From positions 1-46,826 of the forward strand of contig JAETOE010000030.1 of the NCBI GenBank assembly GCA_021771815.1: 46,826 nucleotides of DNA, given 5' to 3'. Shown here piece after piece: positions 1-8,445 of this stretch. Origin of the DNA: Roseburia hominis (lineage in GTDB: Bacteria; Bacillota; Clostridia; Lachnospirales; Lachnospiraceae). Every line of letters starts with the position of its first letter. Within the stretch, counting starts at the first letter, position 1. Made by a program: the position numbers and the translations under genes. The notes under the pieces were generated by a model. The model was not told the DNA's origin, made no database searches, and saw only the letters and a list, made by a program, of their open reading frames with translations.

Positions 1-1172
1 GCAACACGTCCAGAACCTACTGTACGTCCACCCTCACGGATAGCGAATGTAAGACCCTGCTCCATAGCTACCGGATGAATTAACTCAATTGTCATCTCGA
101 TGTTATCACCAGGCATGCACATCTCTGTACCAGCCGGTAAGTTGCAGACACCAGTTACGTCAGTTGTTCTGAAGTAGAACTGCGGACGATAGTTGTTGAA
201 GAACGGAGTATGACGACCACCCTCATCCTTTGTCAGAACGTATACCTGAGCTGTGAACTTGCTGTGACAGGTAACAGTACCCGGCTTAGCAAGAACCTGA
301 CCACGAACGATCTGGTCACGGTTGATACCACGAAGTAACGCACCGATGTTATCACCAGCCTGAGCCTCGTCTAACATCTTACGGAACATCTCGATACCGG
401 TAACAACTGTCTTCTGAACCTCATCCTTAACACCAAGGATCTCAAGCTCGTCGCTTAAGTGCAGGCATCCACGCTCAACACGTCCGGTAGCAACTGTACC
501 ACGACCTGTAATGGTGAATACATCCTCAACTGGCATAAGGAAAGGCTTATCTGTGTCACGCTGCGGATCCGGAATGTACTCGTCTACAGTAGACATTAAC
601 TCCATGATCTTGTCGCCCCACTCGCCGTTCGGATCCTCAAGAGCCTTCAAAGCGGAACCCTTAATGATCGGGCATCCCTCGAAGCCGTACTCCTCAAGCT
701 GCTCTGTTACTTCCATCTCTACTAACTCAAGTAACTCAGGATCGTCAACCATATCACACTTATTCATGAATACTACGATGTAAGGTACACCTACCTGACG
801 GGATAACAGGATGTGCTCCTTGGTCTGAGCCATAACACCGTCAGTAGCAGCTACTACGAGGATAGCGCCGTCCATCTGAGCAGCACCGGTAATCATGTTC
901 TTAACGTAGTCAGCATGTCCCGGGCAGTCAACGTGTGCGTAATGTCTCTTATCTGTCTCATACTCAACGTGTGCAGTAGAAATAGTGATACCACGCTCTC
1001 TCTCTTCCGGAGCCTTATCGATGTTCTCGAAATCTGTAGCTGTGTTACCAGCAACTCTTGCAGCAAGAACCTTTGTGATTGCTGCTGTTAAAGTAGTCTT
1101 ACCATGGTCAACGTGTCCAATGGTACCGATATTACAATGCGGTTTTGTTCTTTCAAACTTAGCTTTTGCCAT
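1..1172 (-). CDS. tuf: Elongation factor Tu, 3' end cut by the window edge
   Basis: EF-Tu delivers aminoacyl-tRNA to the ribosomal A site as a GTP complex. The protein begins [20 protein letters not shown] and continues into the G1 loop GHVDHGKTT; the readable C-terminal end is [15 protein letters not shown]. That leaves only about six codons of a normal ~397-residue protein beyond base 1, so the gene is probably intact. The ATG at 1172-1170 follows AAGGAGGA at 1181-1188 with an 8-base spacer. It is the last gene of the rpsL-rpsG-fusA-tuf series but has its own promoter in the 223-base gap behind fusA. Confidence 0.98.
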   Translation of the reverse strand, partial: MAKAKFERTKPHCNIGTIGHVDHGKTTLTAAITKVLAARVAGNTATDFENIDKAPEERERGITISTAHVEYETDKRHYAHVDCPGHADYVKNMITGAAQMDGAILVVAATDGVMAQTKEHILLSRQVGVPYIVVFMNKCDMVDDPELLELVEMEVTEQLEEYGFEGCPIIKGSALKALEDPNGEWGDKIMELMSTVDEYIPDPQRDTDKPFLMPVEDVFTITGRGTVATGRVERGCLHLSDELEILGVKDEVQKTVVTGIEMFRKMLDEAQAGDNIGALLRGINRDQIVRGQVLAKPGTVTCHSKFTAQVYVLTKDEGGRHTPFFNNYRPQFYFRTTDVTGVCNLPAGTEMCMPGDNIEMTIELIHPVAMEQGLTFAIREGGRTVGSGRV

Positions 1173-1247
1173 TTTGAATATCCTCCTTAAATTGATGCCC
1201 CTTTCCCGGGCTATAGTTATTATATTGGAATAACTCGGCTAACTCTG

Positions 1248-1276
1248 ATTATATAAAATAATCGTTGGTTTTTCAA
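1248..1276 (-). promoter_or_regulatory. Sigma-A promoter of tuf
   Basis: On the minus strand TTGAAA (1271-1276) and TATAAT (1248-1253) are separated by exactly 17 bases, and transcription would start about 70 bases upstream of the tuf ATG. A dedicated promoter for tuf inside the str cluster agrees with the high demand for EF-Tu. Confidence 0.85.
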
Positions 1277-1344
1277 GCTATTTCTTTCCGGATTCCCATA
1301 AAATGGGGAAATGCGGAAAATTTAAATAAATACATACGGAAAAC

Positions 1345-1375
1345 TTATTTCGTCTTATCTGCTAATACTTTTTCC
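1345..1375 (-). repeat. Decayed duplicate of the fusA 3' end
   Basis: These 31 bases match the last 31 bases of fusA (1396-1426) at 27 positions, at an offset of 51 bases. Read on the minus strand in the fusA frame they encode EKVLADKTK followed by TAA, against [12 protein letters not shown] in the real gene. The offset is 17 codons, but a TAG lies between the copies, so this tail is not translated as part of EF-G. It looks like a relic of duplication or recombination with another fusA allele. Confidence 0.8.
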
Positions 1376-1395
1376 GCAGGAAAATCCTACGTACT

Positions 1396-3513
1396 TTATT
1401 TTGACTTATCCGCCAATACTTTTTCCTGTACGCTCTTCGGTACCTGCTCATATTTCTCAAAGAACATAGAGTAATTACCGCGTCCCTGCGTCTTGGAACG
1501 AAGATCGGTAGAGTAACCGAACATCTCAGCAAGCGGAACATACGCTTTTACAAGCTTACCGCCGCCGATATCATCCATACCCTCGATACGTCCACGACGG
1601 GAATTGATATCACCGATTACATCGCCCATGTACTCCTCAGGCATTGTAACCTCTACCTTCATAATCGGCTCAAGCAGTACCGGGCTCGCCTTATGCATAG
1701 CCTCCTTAAACGCCATAGATCCGGCAATATGGAATGCCATCTCAGAAGAGTCGACCTCATGGTATGATCCGTCATATACGTTCGCATGAACGCCAAGTAC
1801 CGGGAATCCTCCAAGGATACCTGCCTGTGAAGCCTCCTCGATACCTTCCCCGACTGCCGGAATATATTCCTTCGGAATTGCACCGCCGACAACGGAAGAT
1901 TCGAATTTAAACGTCTCTTCGCCGTTCGGATCCATCGGCTCGAACTTCACTTTACAGTGTCCGTACTGTCCACGTCCACCAGACTGCTTTGCGTACTTGT
2001 ACTCAACATCAACCGGTTTTGTGAAAGTCTCTTTGTAAGCAACCTGAGGTGCGCCTACATTTGCCTCGACTTTAAACTCACGAAGCAGACGATCGACGAT
2101 GATCTCCAGATGAAGTTCACCCATACCTGCGATAATTGTCTGACCTGTCTCCTGATCTGTATGCGCACGGAATGTCGGGTCTTCTTCTGCAAGCTTTGCG
2201 AGAGCCTCGCCCATCTTGCCCTGTCCAGCCTTGGTCTTCGGCTCGATTGCAAGCTCGATAACCGGCTCCGGAAACTCCATGGACTCCAAAATTACAGGAT
2301 GCTGCTCGTCACAGATGGTATCACCTGTTGTGGTGAACTTAAATCCAACTGCTGCCGCAATATCTCCGGAATAAACCTTATCAAGCTCCTGTCTCTTATT
2401 TGCATGCATCTGAAGGATACGTCCTACACGCTCCTTCTTATCCTTTGTTGCATTCAATACGTAAGAACCGGAGTTCATCGTACCTGAATACACACGGAAG
2501 AATGCCAGCTTACCTACGAACGGATCCGCCATAATTTTGAATGCCAGAGCGGAGAACGGTTCCTCGTCAGAAGAATGTCTCTCAACCTCATTGCCATCCA
2601 AATCAACGCCCTTAATAGCCGGAACGTCTAACGGCGACGGCATATACTCGATAATTGCATCCAGAAGCTTCTGGACACCCTTATTTCTGTATGCAGTACC
2701 GCAGCATACCGGAATTGCACGGCAATCACAGGTGGCTGTTCTCAATACCTTCTTCATATCCTCAACGGATGGTTCCTCACCCTCAAGGTACATCATCATA
2801 AGGTCATCATCCAACTCGCAGACCTTCTCAACCAACTCTGTACGATAAAGTTCTGCATCGTCCTTCATATCGCCCAGGTCGTCGGTAACAGTGATATCAT
2901 CACCCTTTTCATCGTTATAGATATATGCCTTCATCTCGAACAAATCGATAATTCCCTTGAAATCATCCTCTTTGCCGATCGGCAACTGGATTACAATTGC
3001 ATTTTTACCCAAACGATTGCGAATCTGATCTACGCATCCGTAAAAGTTTGCACCTAAGATATCCATCTTGTTGACAAATGCCATTCTAGGTACATTGTAG
3101 GTGTCAGCCTGACGCCATACGTTCTCTGACTGCGGCTCAACGCCACCCTTTGCACAGAAGACGCCGACAGCGCCGTCAAGTACACGGAGTGAACGCTCTA
3201 CCTCAACCGTAAAGTCAACGTGTCCCGGAGTATCAATGATATTGATACGGTGCTCTAAGGCTCCTGCCTTCGGTTTTGCAAACTCTTCCAGAGTCCAATG
3301 GCAGGTCGTAGCGGCTGACGTAATTGTGATACCTCTCTCCTGCTCCTGCTCCATCCAGTCCATGGTAGCAGTACCCTCGTGAGTATCACCAATCTTATAA
3401 TTTACACCGGTATAATAAAGAATACGCTCTGTCGTTGTGGTTTTACCCGCATCGATATGCGCCATAATACCAATGTTTCTGGTTCTCTCTAATGGATATT
3501 CTCTTCCAGCCAA
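1396..3513 (-). CDS. fusA: Elongation factor G, TTG start
   Basis: EF-G is the translocation GTPase of the ribosome. The 705-residue length is normal. The G1 loop [15 protein letters not shown] lies near residue 20, the G3 motif DTPGHVDF near residue 90 and the G4 motif NKMD near residue 145; domains II to V follow, with [10 protein letters not shown] in domain IV. The reading frame opens with TTG at 3513-3511, preceded by AGGGAGG with about 7 bases of spacing, and no in-frame ATG fits the conserved [13 protein letters not shown] start. Only 17 bases separate it from the rpsG stop. A degenerate copy of its 3' end lies just downstream. Confidence 0.98.
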   Translation of the reverse strand: MAGREYPLERTRNIGIMAHIDAGKTTTTERILYYTGVNYKIGDTHEGTATMDWMEQEQERGITITSAATTCHWTLEEFAKPKAGALEHRINIIDTPGHVDFTVEVERSLRVLDGAVGVFCAKGGVEPQSENVWRQADTYNVPRMAFVNKMDILGANFYGCVDQIRNRLGKNAIVIQLPIGKEDDFKGIIDLFEMKAYIYNDEKGDDITVTDDLGDMKDDAELYRTELVEKVCELDDDLMMMYLEGEEPSVEDMKKVLRTATCDCRAIPVCCGTAYRNKGVQKLLDAIIEYMPSPLDVPAIKGVDLDGNEVERHSSDEEPFSALAFKIMADPFVGKLAFFRVYSGTMNSGSYVLNATKDKKERVGRILQMHANKRQELDKVYSGDIAAAVGFKFTTTGDTICDEQHPVILESMEFPEPVIELAIEPKTKAGQGKMGEALAKLAEEDPTFRAHTDQETGQTIIAGMGELHLEIIVDRLLREFKVEANVGAPQVAYKETFTKPVDVEYKYAKQSGGRGQYGHCKVKFEPMDPNGEETFKFESSVVGGAIPKEYIPAVGEGIEEASQAGILGGFPVLGVHANVYDGSYHEVDSSEMAFHIAGSMAFKEAMHKASPVLLEPIMKVEVTMPEEYMGDVIGDINSRRGRIEGMDDIGGGKLVKAYVPLAEMFGYSTDLRSKTQGRGNYSMFFEKYEQVPKSVQEKVLADKSK

Positions 3514-3530
3514 GGTATTTCCTCCCTAAA

Positions 3531-4001
3531 TTAGAAACGGTAGTGGGCAAAAGCTTTGTTTGCCTCTGCCATTTTGTGCATATCTTCCTTCTTCTTCACA
3601 GATGCTCCGGTATTGTTCGCAGCATCCAGAATCTCATTTGCAAGTCGCTCTTCCATGGTCTTCTCGCCGCGGTTACGGGAGTAAGCTGTCAGCCAGCGAA
3701 GCGCTAACGCCTGACGACGATCCGGTCTGACCTCGATCGGCACCTGATAGGTTGCACCACCGATACGTCTTGCCTTTACCTCGAGAACTGGCATAACATT
3801 GTTCATGGCCTCTTCAAATACCTCGAGAGCGGGCTTCTCTGCTTTCTCCTCTACTCTCTTGAAAGCTCCGTATACAATCTTCTGTGCGACACCCTTCTTA
3901 CCGTCTAACATAATGTTGTTGATAAGCTTGGTAACCACTTTATTGTTGTACATCGGATCTGCTAATACATCTCTTTTCTGAGTATGTCCTTTACGTGGCA
4001 C
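3531..4001 (-). CDS. rpsG: 30S ribosomal protein S7, GTG start
   Basis: S7 organises the 3' major domain of 16S rRNA. An in-frame ATG lies at 4022, but I place the start at the GTG at 4001-3999. It follows AAGGAGGG with a 7-base spacer and gives the conserved N-terminus [20 protein letters not shown] and the standard 156-residue length. The upstream ATG would make the ribosome binding site part of the coding region. It lies between rpsL (about 160 bases upstream) and fusA (17 bases downstream). Confidence 0.97.
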   Translation of the reverse strand: MPRKGHTQKRDVLADPMYNNKVVTKLINNIMLDGKKGVAQKIVYGAFKRVEEKAEKPALEVFEEAMNNVMPVLEVKARRIGGATYQVPIEVRPDRRQALALRWLTAYSRNRGEKTMEERLANEILDAANNTGASVKKKEDMHKMAEANKAFAHYRF

Positions 4002-4160
4002 GGTTCTTCCCTCCTTAATCATAATAAATTAATTCAACGGTACTCACTTTCCCCAGTGTTCGTGCGGAAATCTATCTAACGTGATAATAATCCCAACACT
4101 AAACCGCAAGTTCTGTTATGTGATACTATTGGTTCGCTAAATTACGGTAACGCTCTGTTA

Positions 4161-4580
4161 CTATTTAGCAGCCTTTGGTCTCTTAGCGCCGTATTTGGAA
4201 CGAGCCTGCTTTCTGTTAGCGACTCCTGCGGTATCGAGTGTACCACGGATGATGTGATATCTTGTACCCGGCAAGTCCTTAACACGACCACCACGGATCA
4301 GAACAACGCTGTGCTCCTGCAAGTTGTGTCCCTCACCCGGGATATAGCTTGTTACTTCGATTCCGTTGGAAAGACGTACTCTGGCGATCTTTCTAAGAGC
4401 TGAGTTAGGTTTCTTAGGAGTTGCTGTCTTAACAGCAGTACAAACACCTCTCTTCTGCGGAGAAGAAGTATTGGTAGGTCTCTTCTGCAGAGAGTTGTAG
4501 CCCTTCTGAAGTGCCGGTGCTGTAGACTTCTTAACAGATGTCTGACGTCCTTTTCTTACTAACTGGTTAAATGTTGGCAT
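4161..4580 (-). CDS. rpsL: 30S ribosomal protein S12
   Basis: S12 lies at the decoding centre. The ATG at 4580 ([15 protein letters not shown]) follows AGGAGGTG with a 6-base spacer and gives 139 residues, the normal size. A GTG three codons upstream overlaps the binding site and is unlikely. The lysines that change in streptomycin resistance are present in [11 protein letters not shown] and GGRVKDLPG, so the sequence looks drug-sensitive. First gene of the rpsL-rpsG-fusA-tuf operon. Confidence 0.98.
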   Translation of the reverse strand: MPTFNQLVRKGRQTSVKKSTAPALQKGYNSLQKRPTNTSSPQKRGVCTAVKTATPKKPNSALRKIARVRLSNGIEVTSYIPGEGHNLQEHSVVLIRGGRVKDLPGTRYHIIRGTLDTAGVANRKQARSKYGAKRPKAAK

Positions 4581-4620
4581 TATTTTCACCTCCTGTTATG
4601 TTGATAAAAAAGCTTCTCAA

Positions 4621-4657
4621 AGGCGCAACGCGCCATTGGCGTGTGTATGCACGCTAG
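4621..4657 (-). other. Two hairpins in the str operon leader
   Basis: In the untranslated leader of rpsL the minus strand reads GCGTG-catacaCA-CACGC-like and then GGCGC-GTT-GCGCC. These are two adjacent short GC-rich stems beginning a few bases after the predicted transcription start. There is no U tract, so they look like leader structure or mRNA stabilisers, not a terminator. Confidence 0.5.
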
Positions 4658-4660
4658 ATT

Positions 4661-4689
4661 ATTATATAAATCCCGTTTGCCTTTGTCAA
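4661..4689 (-). promoter_or_regulatory. Sigma-A promoter of the rpsL-rpsG-fusA operon
   Basis: A perfect consensus: TTGACA (4684-4689), a 17-base spacer and TATAAT (4661-4666) on the minus strand. In many Firmicutes rpsL is read from the rpoBC side. Here a full-strength promoter serves the str genes, as expected if the surface locus has separated them from rpoC. Confidence 0.92.
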
Positions 4690-4742
4690 GCAGATTTTCC
4701 AAAAAAGTCCCTAAAAAAGGGCATTTCTTCAATATAAGAAAA

Positions 4743-4774
4743 GGCGGAAGATATCAAAAAGAATATCTCCCACC
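4743..4774. terminator. Rho-independent terminator after the LRR gene
   Basis: A 12-pair stem (4743-4754 with 4763-4774, including G-U pairs) encloses an 8-base A/G-rich loop. It is followed by TTTTCTT on the minus strand and by TATTTTT on the plus strand, so it may work in both directions. It closes the surface operon just before the str promoter. Confidence 0.85.
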
Positions 4775-4805
4775 TATTTTTCCACTTTTTTACAGGCTTA
4801 TGCAC

Positions 4806-7124
4806 TTATCGTGCCGTCTCATACTTTTCTTTCCTGCTGGTAAGAATCATGTAAATTCCGAGCAGCATGACACCGATGCACAGGATATATTTCGGATTCA
4901 TCGCCTGTCCCGTCGTCGGCGTATCATCCTTCTCCCCGGCGATTCCTGTCTGCTCTTCCCCCGCCTCTTCCGTTTCACTATCCGCGTCATCCGTATCGGC
5001 AGAGGCTGCGTTTCCGCCCGTAGTGACTGCCGGCGTCCAGTCTGTCTGCAGCGTATTCTCCGACACTCTCTGGTCTACGACGATAACATAATCAGATGCA
5101 TGTTCAAATGCAAACGCGACATTGCCGTTCGCATCGGCAGTCGTCTGTCCCATATATTCCAGTCTGTGCTCCGGCTCATTATAATAGAAGAGAGTCGTCA
5201 GCTTTCCGGCATTTGAAGCACCTACATTGATTGTGAGCTGTGCCGCCATACCGAATGCACTGTCATGCGCAAGCTGCATCTGCGTGGACCATCCAGTACC
5301 TGTAACTGTCTCCTGCAGATCCGGCGGTACATTCTGCGTTCCCAGAACAACGCCGAAATCGATATCCGTCAGGGCTTCGGTCACGATACTGCCTCCGTTA
5401 AGTCTCCACTCGATTCCGTTCCCCATGTCCAAGATCATCGCAAGCTGCTTTTCCGCTGCTAATGCAAGAATATCCTTCGGCACGACTGTCGTTCCGTTCA
5501 TCGTGATCGGAACGGTATCACCCGGATTTACCGCCGCCATATAGGAATAAATAGCATCCCAGCCTTTCATCGATTCATTCCCGATGATATAAGCTGTTCC
5601 CTGCTCTGCAAACCGGTTTGCAACCGGCGTCTGATTCTTTACCGCGACCTGCTCTACGCCGTCTGTTTCCTCCGGCTGGCTCTGCGCCACTGGAGTCGTA
5701 TTGGACGCGCTGCTTCCCGATGTATTGGTGCTGCTTTTACGCCTTGTCGAGCCGCTGCTTCCTGATGTAGTACTATTTCCGCCTGTTCCGCTTCCGCTGC
5801 TGCTTCCTCCTGTCCCTGTTCCGCTTCCGCTGCTACCACCCGATCCGCCGCTGTTCGTATTATTGCCTCCACTGTTTGTATTGCCGTTATTATTGTTATT
5901 GCCATTATTGCTGTTATTGCCGTTATTATTGTTATTGCCATTATTATTGTTATTGCCGCTATTATTGTTATTCCCCGGATTCTCCGAGCCTGGCGCTTCC
6001 GTATTCGGCTGCTCTGTCGGCTTCTCCGTAGGCTGCTCTGTCGGCTTCTCCGTAGGCTGCTCTGTCGGTTTCTCCGTTGGCTGCTCTGTCGGCTTCTCCG
6101 TTGGCTGCTCTGTCGGTTTCTCCGTAGGCTCTTCCGTAGGCTCTTCTGTGGGTTCTTCCGTTGGCTCTTCCGTATCAGGCGGCACATAATCTGTCACGAC
6201 GATTGCCCCGTATGTCTCGACCAACTTCGGAGTTACCGGAGCATTTCCCGGCACTTCAATGGAATGAATATCAAATGAAGTGTCCTGCTCTCCAAAGGAT
6301 TCCAATGTGCTCCCGAGAATCAACGTCTGTATCTCACTGCCCTCGAATGCGCCGTCACTGATCGTTGTAACACTCTCGGGAGCCTCTACCGTTCCAAGTT
6401 TACATCCGTAGAATGCATTGTCACCAATCATCTTCGTTCCGTCATATATTTCAATGGACTGTGCCCCCTGCGGGCAGCGGTACAATGTCACGCCGTTCAC
6501 TGTGTAAAGTACGTTGTCATACGATGTGTAATAACTGTTGTTCTCCTCCACATCGATTGCCTTCATATTTACGCATCCGTCGAACGCGTCCGCCGCAATC
6601 GATTGTGTCGCTTCCGGCACAACAAAACTCTCAAGTGATTCGCAGTTCTTAAATGCCTCCTGCCCGATTGACGGAAGCTCATTTGAAATACTGAGATCCG
6701 TTAAGCCTGCGCACTCCGCGAATGCATTGTCCGGGATTCCCGCACTGCTTTCCCACGAAACCGTCTCTAAGCTGGTACATCCGTAAAAAACATTTTCCCC
6801 GACATCCGTCACGCTCTCCGGTATCGAAACCGTTGTCAGATATTCACATCCGGCAAACGCATTGTCCCCGATTTCCGTCACGCCCTCCGGTATCTCCACG
6901 GAAGTGATTGTCGTGTTCAAAAAAACATTCTCGTCAATCTTCGTGATTCCCTCCGGCATCGTGATTGCATTTTCAGCGCCGACATAGCCGATCAGTACAT
7001 CATCCTGAATTACGAATCCGTCCTCCTGACTGGATGCTGCGCTAAGTTCCCCCGGATAGATCATCACGACTAACATCGCAATGACCAGTACATATCCTAA
7101 TTTTCGTTTCACCTGGTATTTCAT
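4806..7124 (-). CDS. BspA-like leucine-rich-repeat surface protein with sorting signal
   Basis: A predicted cell-wall protein of 772 residues. It has a signal peptide (KYQVKRKLGYVLVIAMLV to LSAA); about eight BspA-type LRR_5 repeats with the pattern IxxxAFxGCxxLxxVxIPEs to about residue 300; a Pro-Thr-Glu stalk (PTEEP then PTEKPTEQ units); an Asn/Gly-rich and then a Ser/Gly-rich linker; a folded C-terminal domain; and the tail DDTPTTGQ + hydrophobic helix + SRKEKYETAR. TPTTG resembles the LPxTG-type sorting motif and the class B sortase gene ends 48 bases upstream, so this is its likely substrate. I use the ATG at 7124, seven bases after GGGAGAG, not the GTG at 7130. Ligand unknown; adhesion is inferred from the family. 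Confidence 0.9.
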   Translation of the reverse strand: MKYQVKRKLGYVLVIAMLVVMIYPGELSAASSQEDGFVIQDDVLIGYVGAENAITMPEGITKIDENVFLNTTITSVEIPEGVTEIGDNAFAGCEYLTTVSIPESVTDVGENVFYGCTSLETVSWESSAGIPDNAFAECAGLTDLSISNELPSIGQEAFKNCESLESFVVPEATQSIAADAFDGCVNMKAIDVEENNSYYTSYDNVLYTVNGVTLYRCPQGAQSIEIYDGTKMIGDNAFYGCKLGTVEAPESVTTISDGAFEGSEIQTLILGSTLESFGEQDTSFDIHSIEVPGNAPVTPKLVETYGAIVVTDYVPPDTEEPTEEPTEEPTEEPTEKPTEQPTEKPTEQPTEKPTEQPTEKPTEQPTEKPTEQPNTEAPGSENPGNNNNSGNNNNNGNNNNNGNNSNNGNNNNNGNTNSGGNNTNSGGSGGSSGSGTGTGGSSSGSGTGGNSTTSGSSGSTRRKSSTNTSGSSASNTTPVAQSQPEETDGVEQVAVKNQTPVANRFAEQGTAYIIGNESMKGWDAIYSYMAAVNPGDTVPITMNGTTVVPKDILALAAEKQLAMILDMGNGIEWRLNGGSIVTEALTDIDFGVVLGTQNVPPDLQETVTGTGWSTQMQLAHDSAFGMAAQLTINVGASNAGKLTTLFYYNEPEHRLEYMGQTTADANGNVAFAFEHASDYVIVVDQRVSENTLQTDWTPAVTTGGNAASADTDDADSETEEAGEEQTGIAGEKDDTPTTGQAMNPKYILCIGVMLLGIYMILTSRKEKYETAR
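5870..5975. repeat. Asn/Gly codon microrepeat in the LRR gene
   Basis: Runs of the type TTATTGTTATTGCC repeat in 15-18 base steps and encode the GNNNNNGN linker. Such repeats change length easily, so linker length may vary between strains. Confidence 0.8.
6005..6172. repeat. Tandem 24-base and 12-base repeats coding the PTE stalk
   Basis: About five 24-base units (GGCTGCTCTGTCGGCTTCTC-type, coding PTEKPTEQ on the minus strand) are followed by about four 12-base units coding PTEE. All lengths are multiples of three, so slippage changes stalk length but not frame. The pattern opens long spurious frames on both strands. Confidence 0.85.
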
Positions 7125-7172
7125 TTGCACTCTCTCCCATCATCCTTTATTTGCACGCGAAACTGCACGCGC

Positions 7173-8336
7173 TTATTCTGCATCCCTGCATTTCTTTGCC
7201 ACCAGAAACAGCCGCCCATCCTCCGCAAAACTATTGCAGGTCGACAGGGTGAGTAATTCGTCCCCATACGCCGGCAGTTCCGTTCCGGTAAACACCGAGA
7301 GTTGTATAATATGATCGAGGTAGTCGTTAAACTCTTCCTCAGAATCCGCCTGAATAAAATCATAATACCGGAATTCCTTTGAATCCTGGTACTGCACCTC
7401 CGCCAGACATACGGCAAAAATCTCATAGGTGCCCTTCTCATAAATTGTGTCAAATACGATCTGCTTGTGTGCCTGCCAATAATCTTCGTCGAGATAACGC
7501 TTCAGATCACCGAACATCGCACCGCTCTTCATATTGTGTCCGTAAATAATAATATTGGTGCTGCGTTCCACAAGATTCGTTCTGGCATCCATGAACAGAG
7601 TTCCGTTGATATCCTGCTCTCCGTTCACATTGCGCCTCAGGTAAAAATCTTTATCCGCCGGAGTCAGCATCACGGGATAATCTACCTTCGTTCCCTCAAT
7701 CGTGATCCACCCGGCAAAATCACCATGTTCCGCCAAAATCGCCTGATACTCTGCGAGGACAGGCGGCGCCGCCCCCTCATAATGCGGCGCGTCCCCATCT
7801 GCTGCAAGCTCCGGCGCGTCTTCTAAGAAAAATGTGTCATTATCGACCATCTCTACCGCTTGATCGGGATTTTCCTTGAGCATCTTTAAATAATCATTCG
7901 CTTTATCCCCGCGGTAATTTGTAAAATCAGACCAAAAATACCAGACAAAGCAGGCAATCGCCGCGATAAAACACACGCCGCCTAAAATCATGCGACCCCG
8001 GTCATTGGCTGTCTCTGCCCCACGTTCACCCTTCTTTGGCGCCGCTGCGCTTTTTTCGTTACTATTGTTAGTCTTCTTATTTTCGATCGAGCTTAATTTT
8101 CTCTCTCCTGCACTCTTTGCTACTCTGTCCGCAATATCCAAAAAGAATTTCTTTCCTATTTTGCTCTGAAATGTCAGCTTTCCGCTTCTCATGAGCCAAT
8201 AGAGGCGAAGCGCGGTATCCGGATCATTGATATCTACCTTGTGCGTAATCTTGTCAATCTTGTTGACATCGGACATTCCTCTGGCATATTCCTCTTCTGT
8301 CTCAAATGTAAACCTGCCTATGTTATATGCCGCCAT
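7173..8336 (-). CDS. srtB: Class B sortase with long cytoplasmic N-terminus
   Basis: A transpeptidase that cleaves sorting signals and attaches proteins to peptidoglycan or pilins. The catalytic set is visible: His in IIIYGHNMKSGAMFGDL (about residue 267), Cys in TLSTCNSF (about 367) and Arg in EDGRLFLVAKK (about 375). The spacing and YGHNM motif are those of class B. Of the 387 residues, some 115 precede the single membrane segment (MILGGVCFIAAIACFVWYFW, about 116-135), much longer than the usual short N-terminal anchor. The start at 8336 follows GGGAGGGCGG. It lies between the giant repeat protein and the LRR protein on the same strand, so the three probably form an operon. Confidence 0.93.
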   Translation of the reverse strand: MAAYNIGRFTFETEEEYARGMSDVNKIDKITHKVDINDPDTALRLYWLMRSGKLTFQSKIGKKFFLDIADRVAKSAGERKLSSIENKKTNNSNEKSAAAPKKGERGAETANDRGRMILGGVCFIAAIACFVWYFWSDFTNYRGDKANDYLKMLKENPDQAVEMVDNDTFFLEDAPELAADGDAPHYEGAAPPVLAEYQAILAEHGDFAGWITIEGTKVDYPVMLTPADKDFYLRRNVNGEQDINGTLFMDARTNLVERSTNIIIYGHNMKSGAMFGDLKRYLDEDYWQAHKQIVFDTIYEKGTYEIFAVCLAEVQYQDSKEFRYYDFIQADSEEEFNDYLDHIIQLSVFTGTELPAYGDELLTLSTCNSFAEDGRLFLVAKKCRDAE

Positions 8337-8445
8337 GATCCAGACCGCCCTCCCTCCTCTCTGTTTCTTTTCCGGCGCTCTTTTGTCTGTGCGCCTTTAC
8401 CTGTATCTTCCGTCCCGTATAGCTGTTCTCTTTTATCTGCTGCCC

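Noticed and set aside
1957-2487. Plus-strand frame of 176 codons inside fusA
   Set aside because: Antisense shadow of a highly conserved coding region, without ribosome binding site or recognisable protein.
5654-6189. Long open frames on both strands opposite the LRR stalk (Arg/Ser-rich and Leu/Pro-rich proteins)
   Set aside because: They come from the 24-base and codon-level repeats of the LRR gene in other frames; no binding site and extreme composition.
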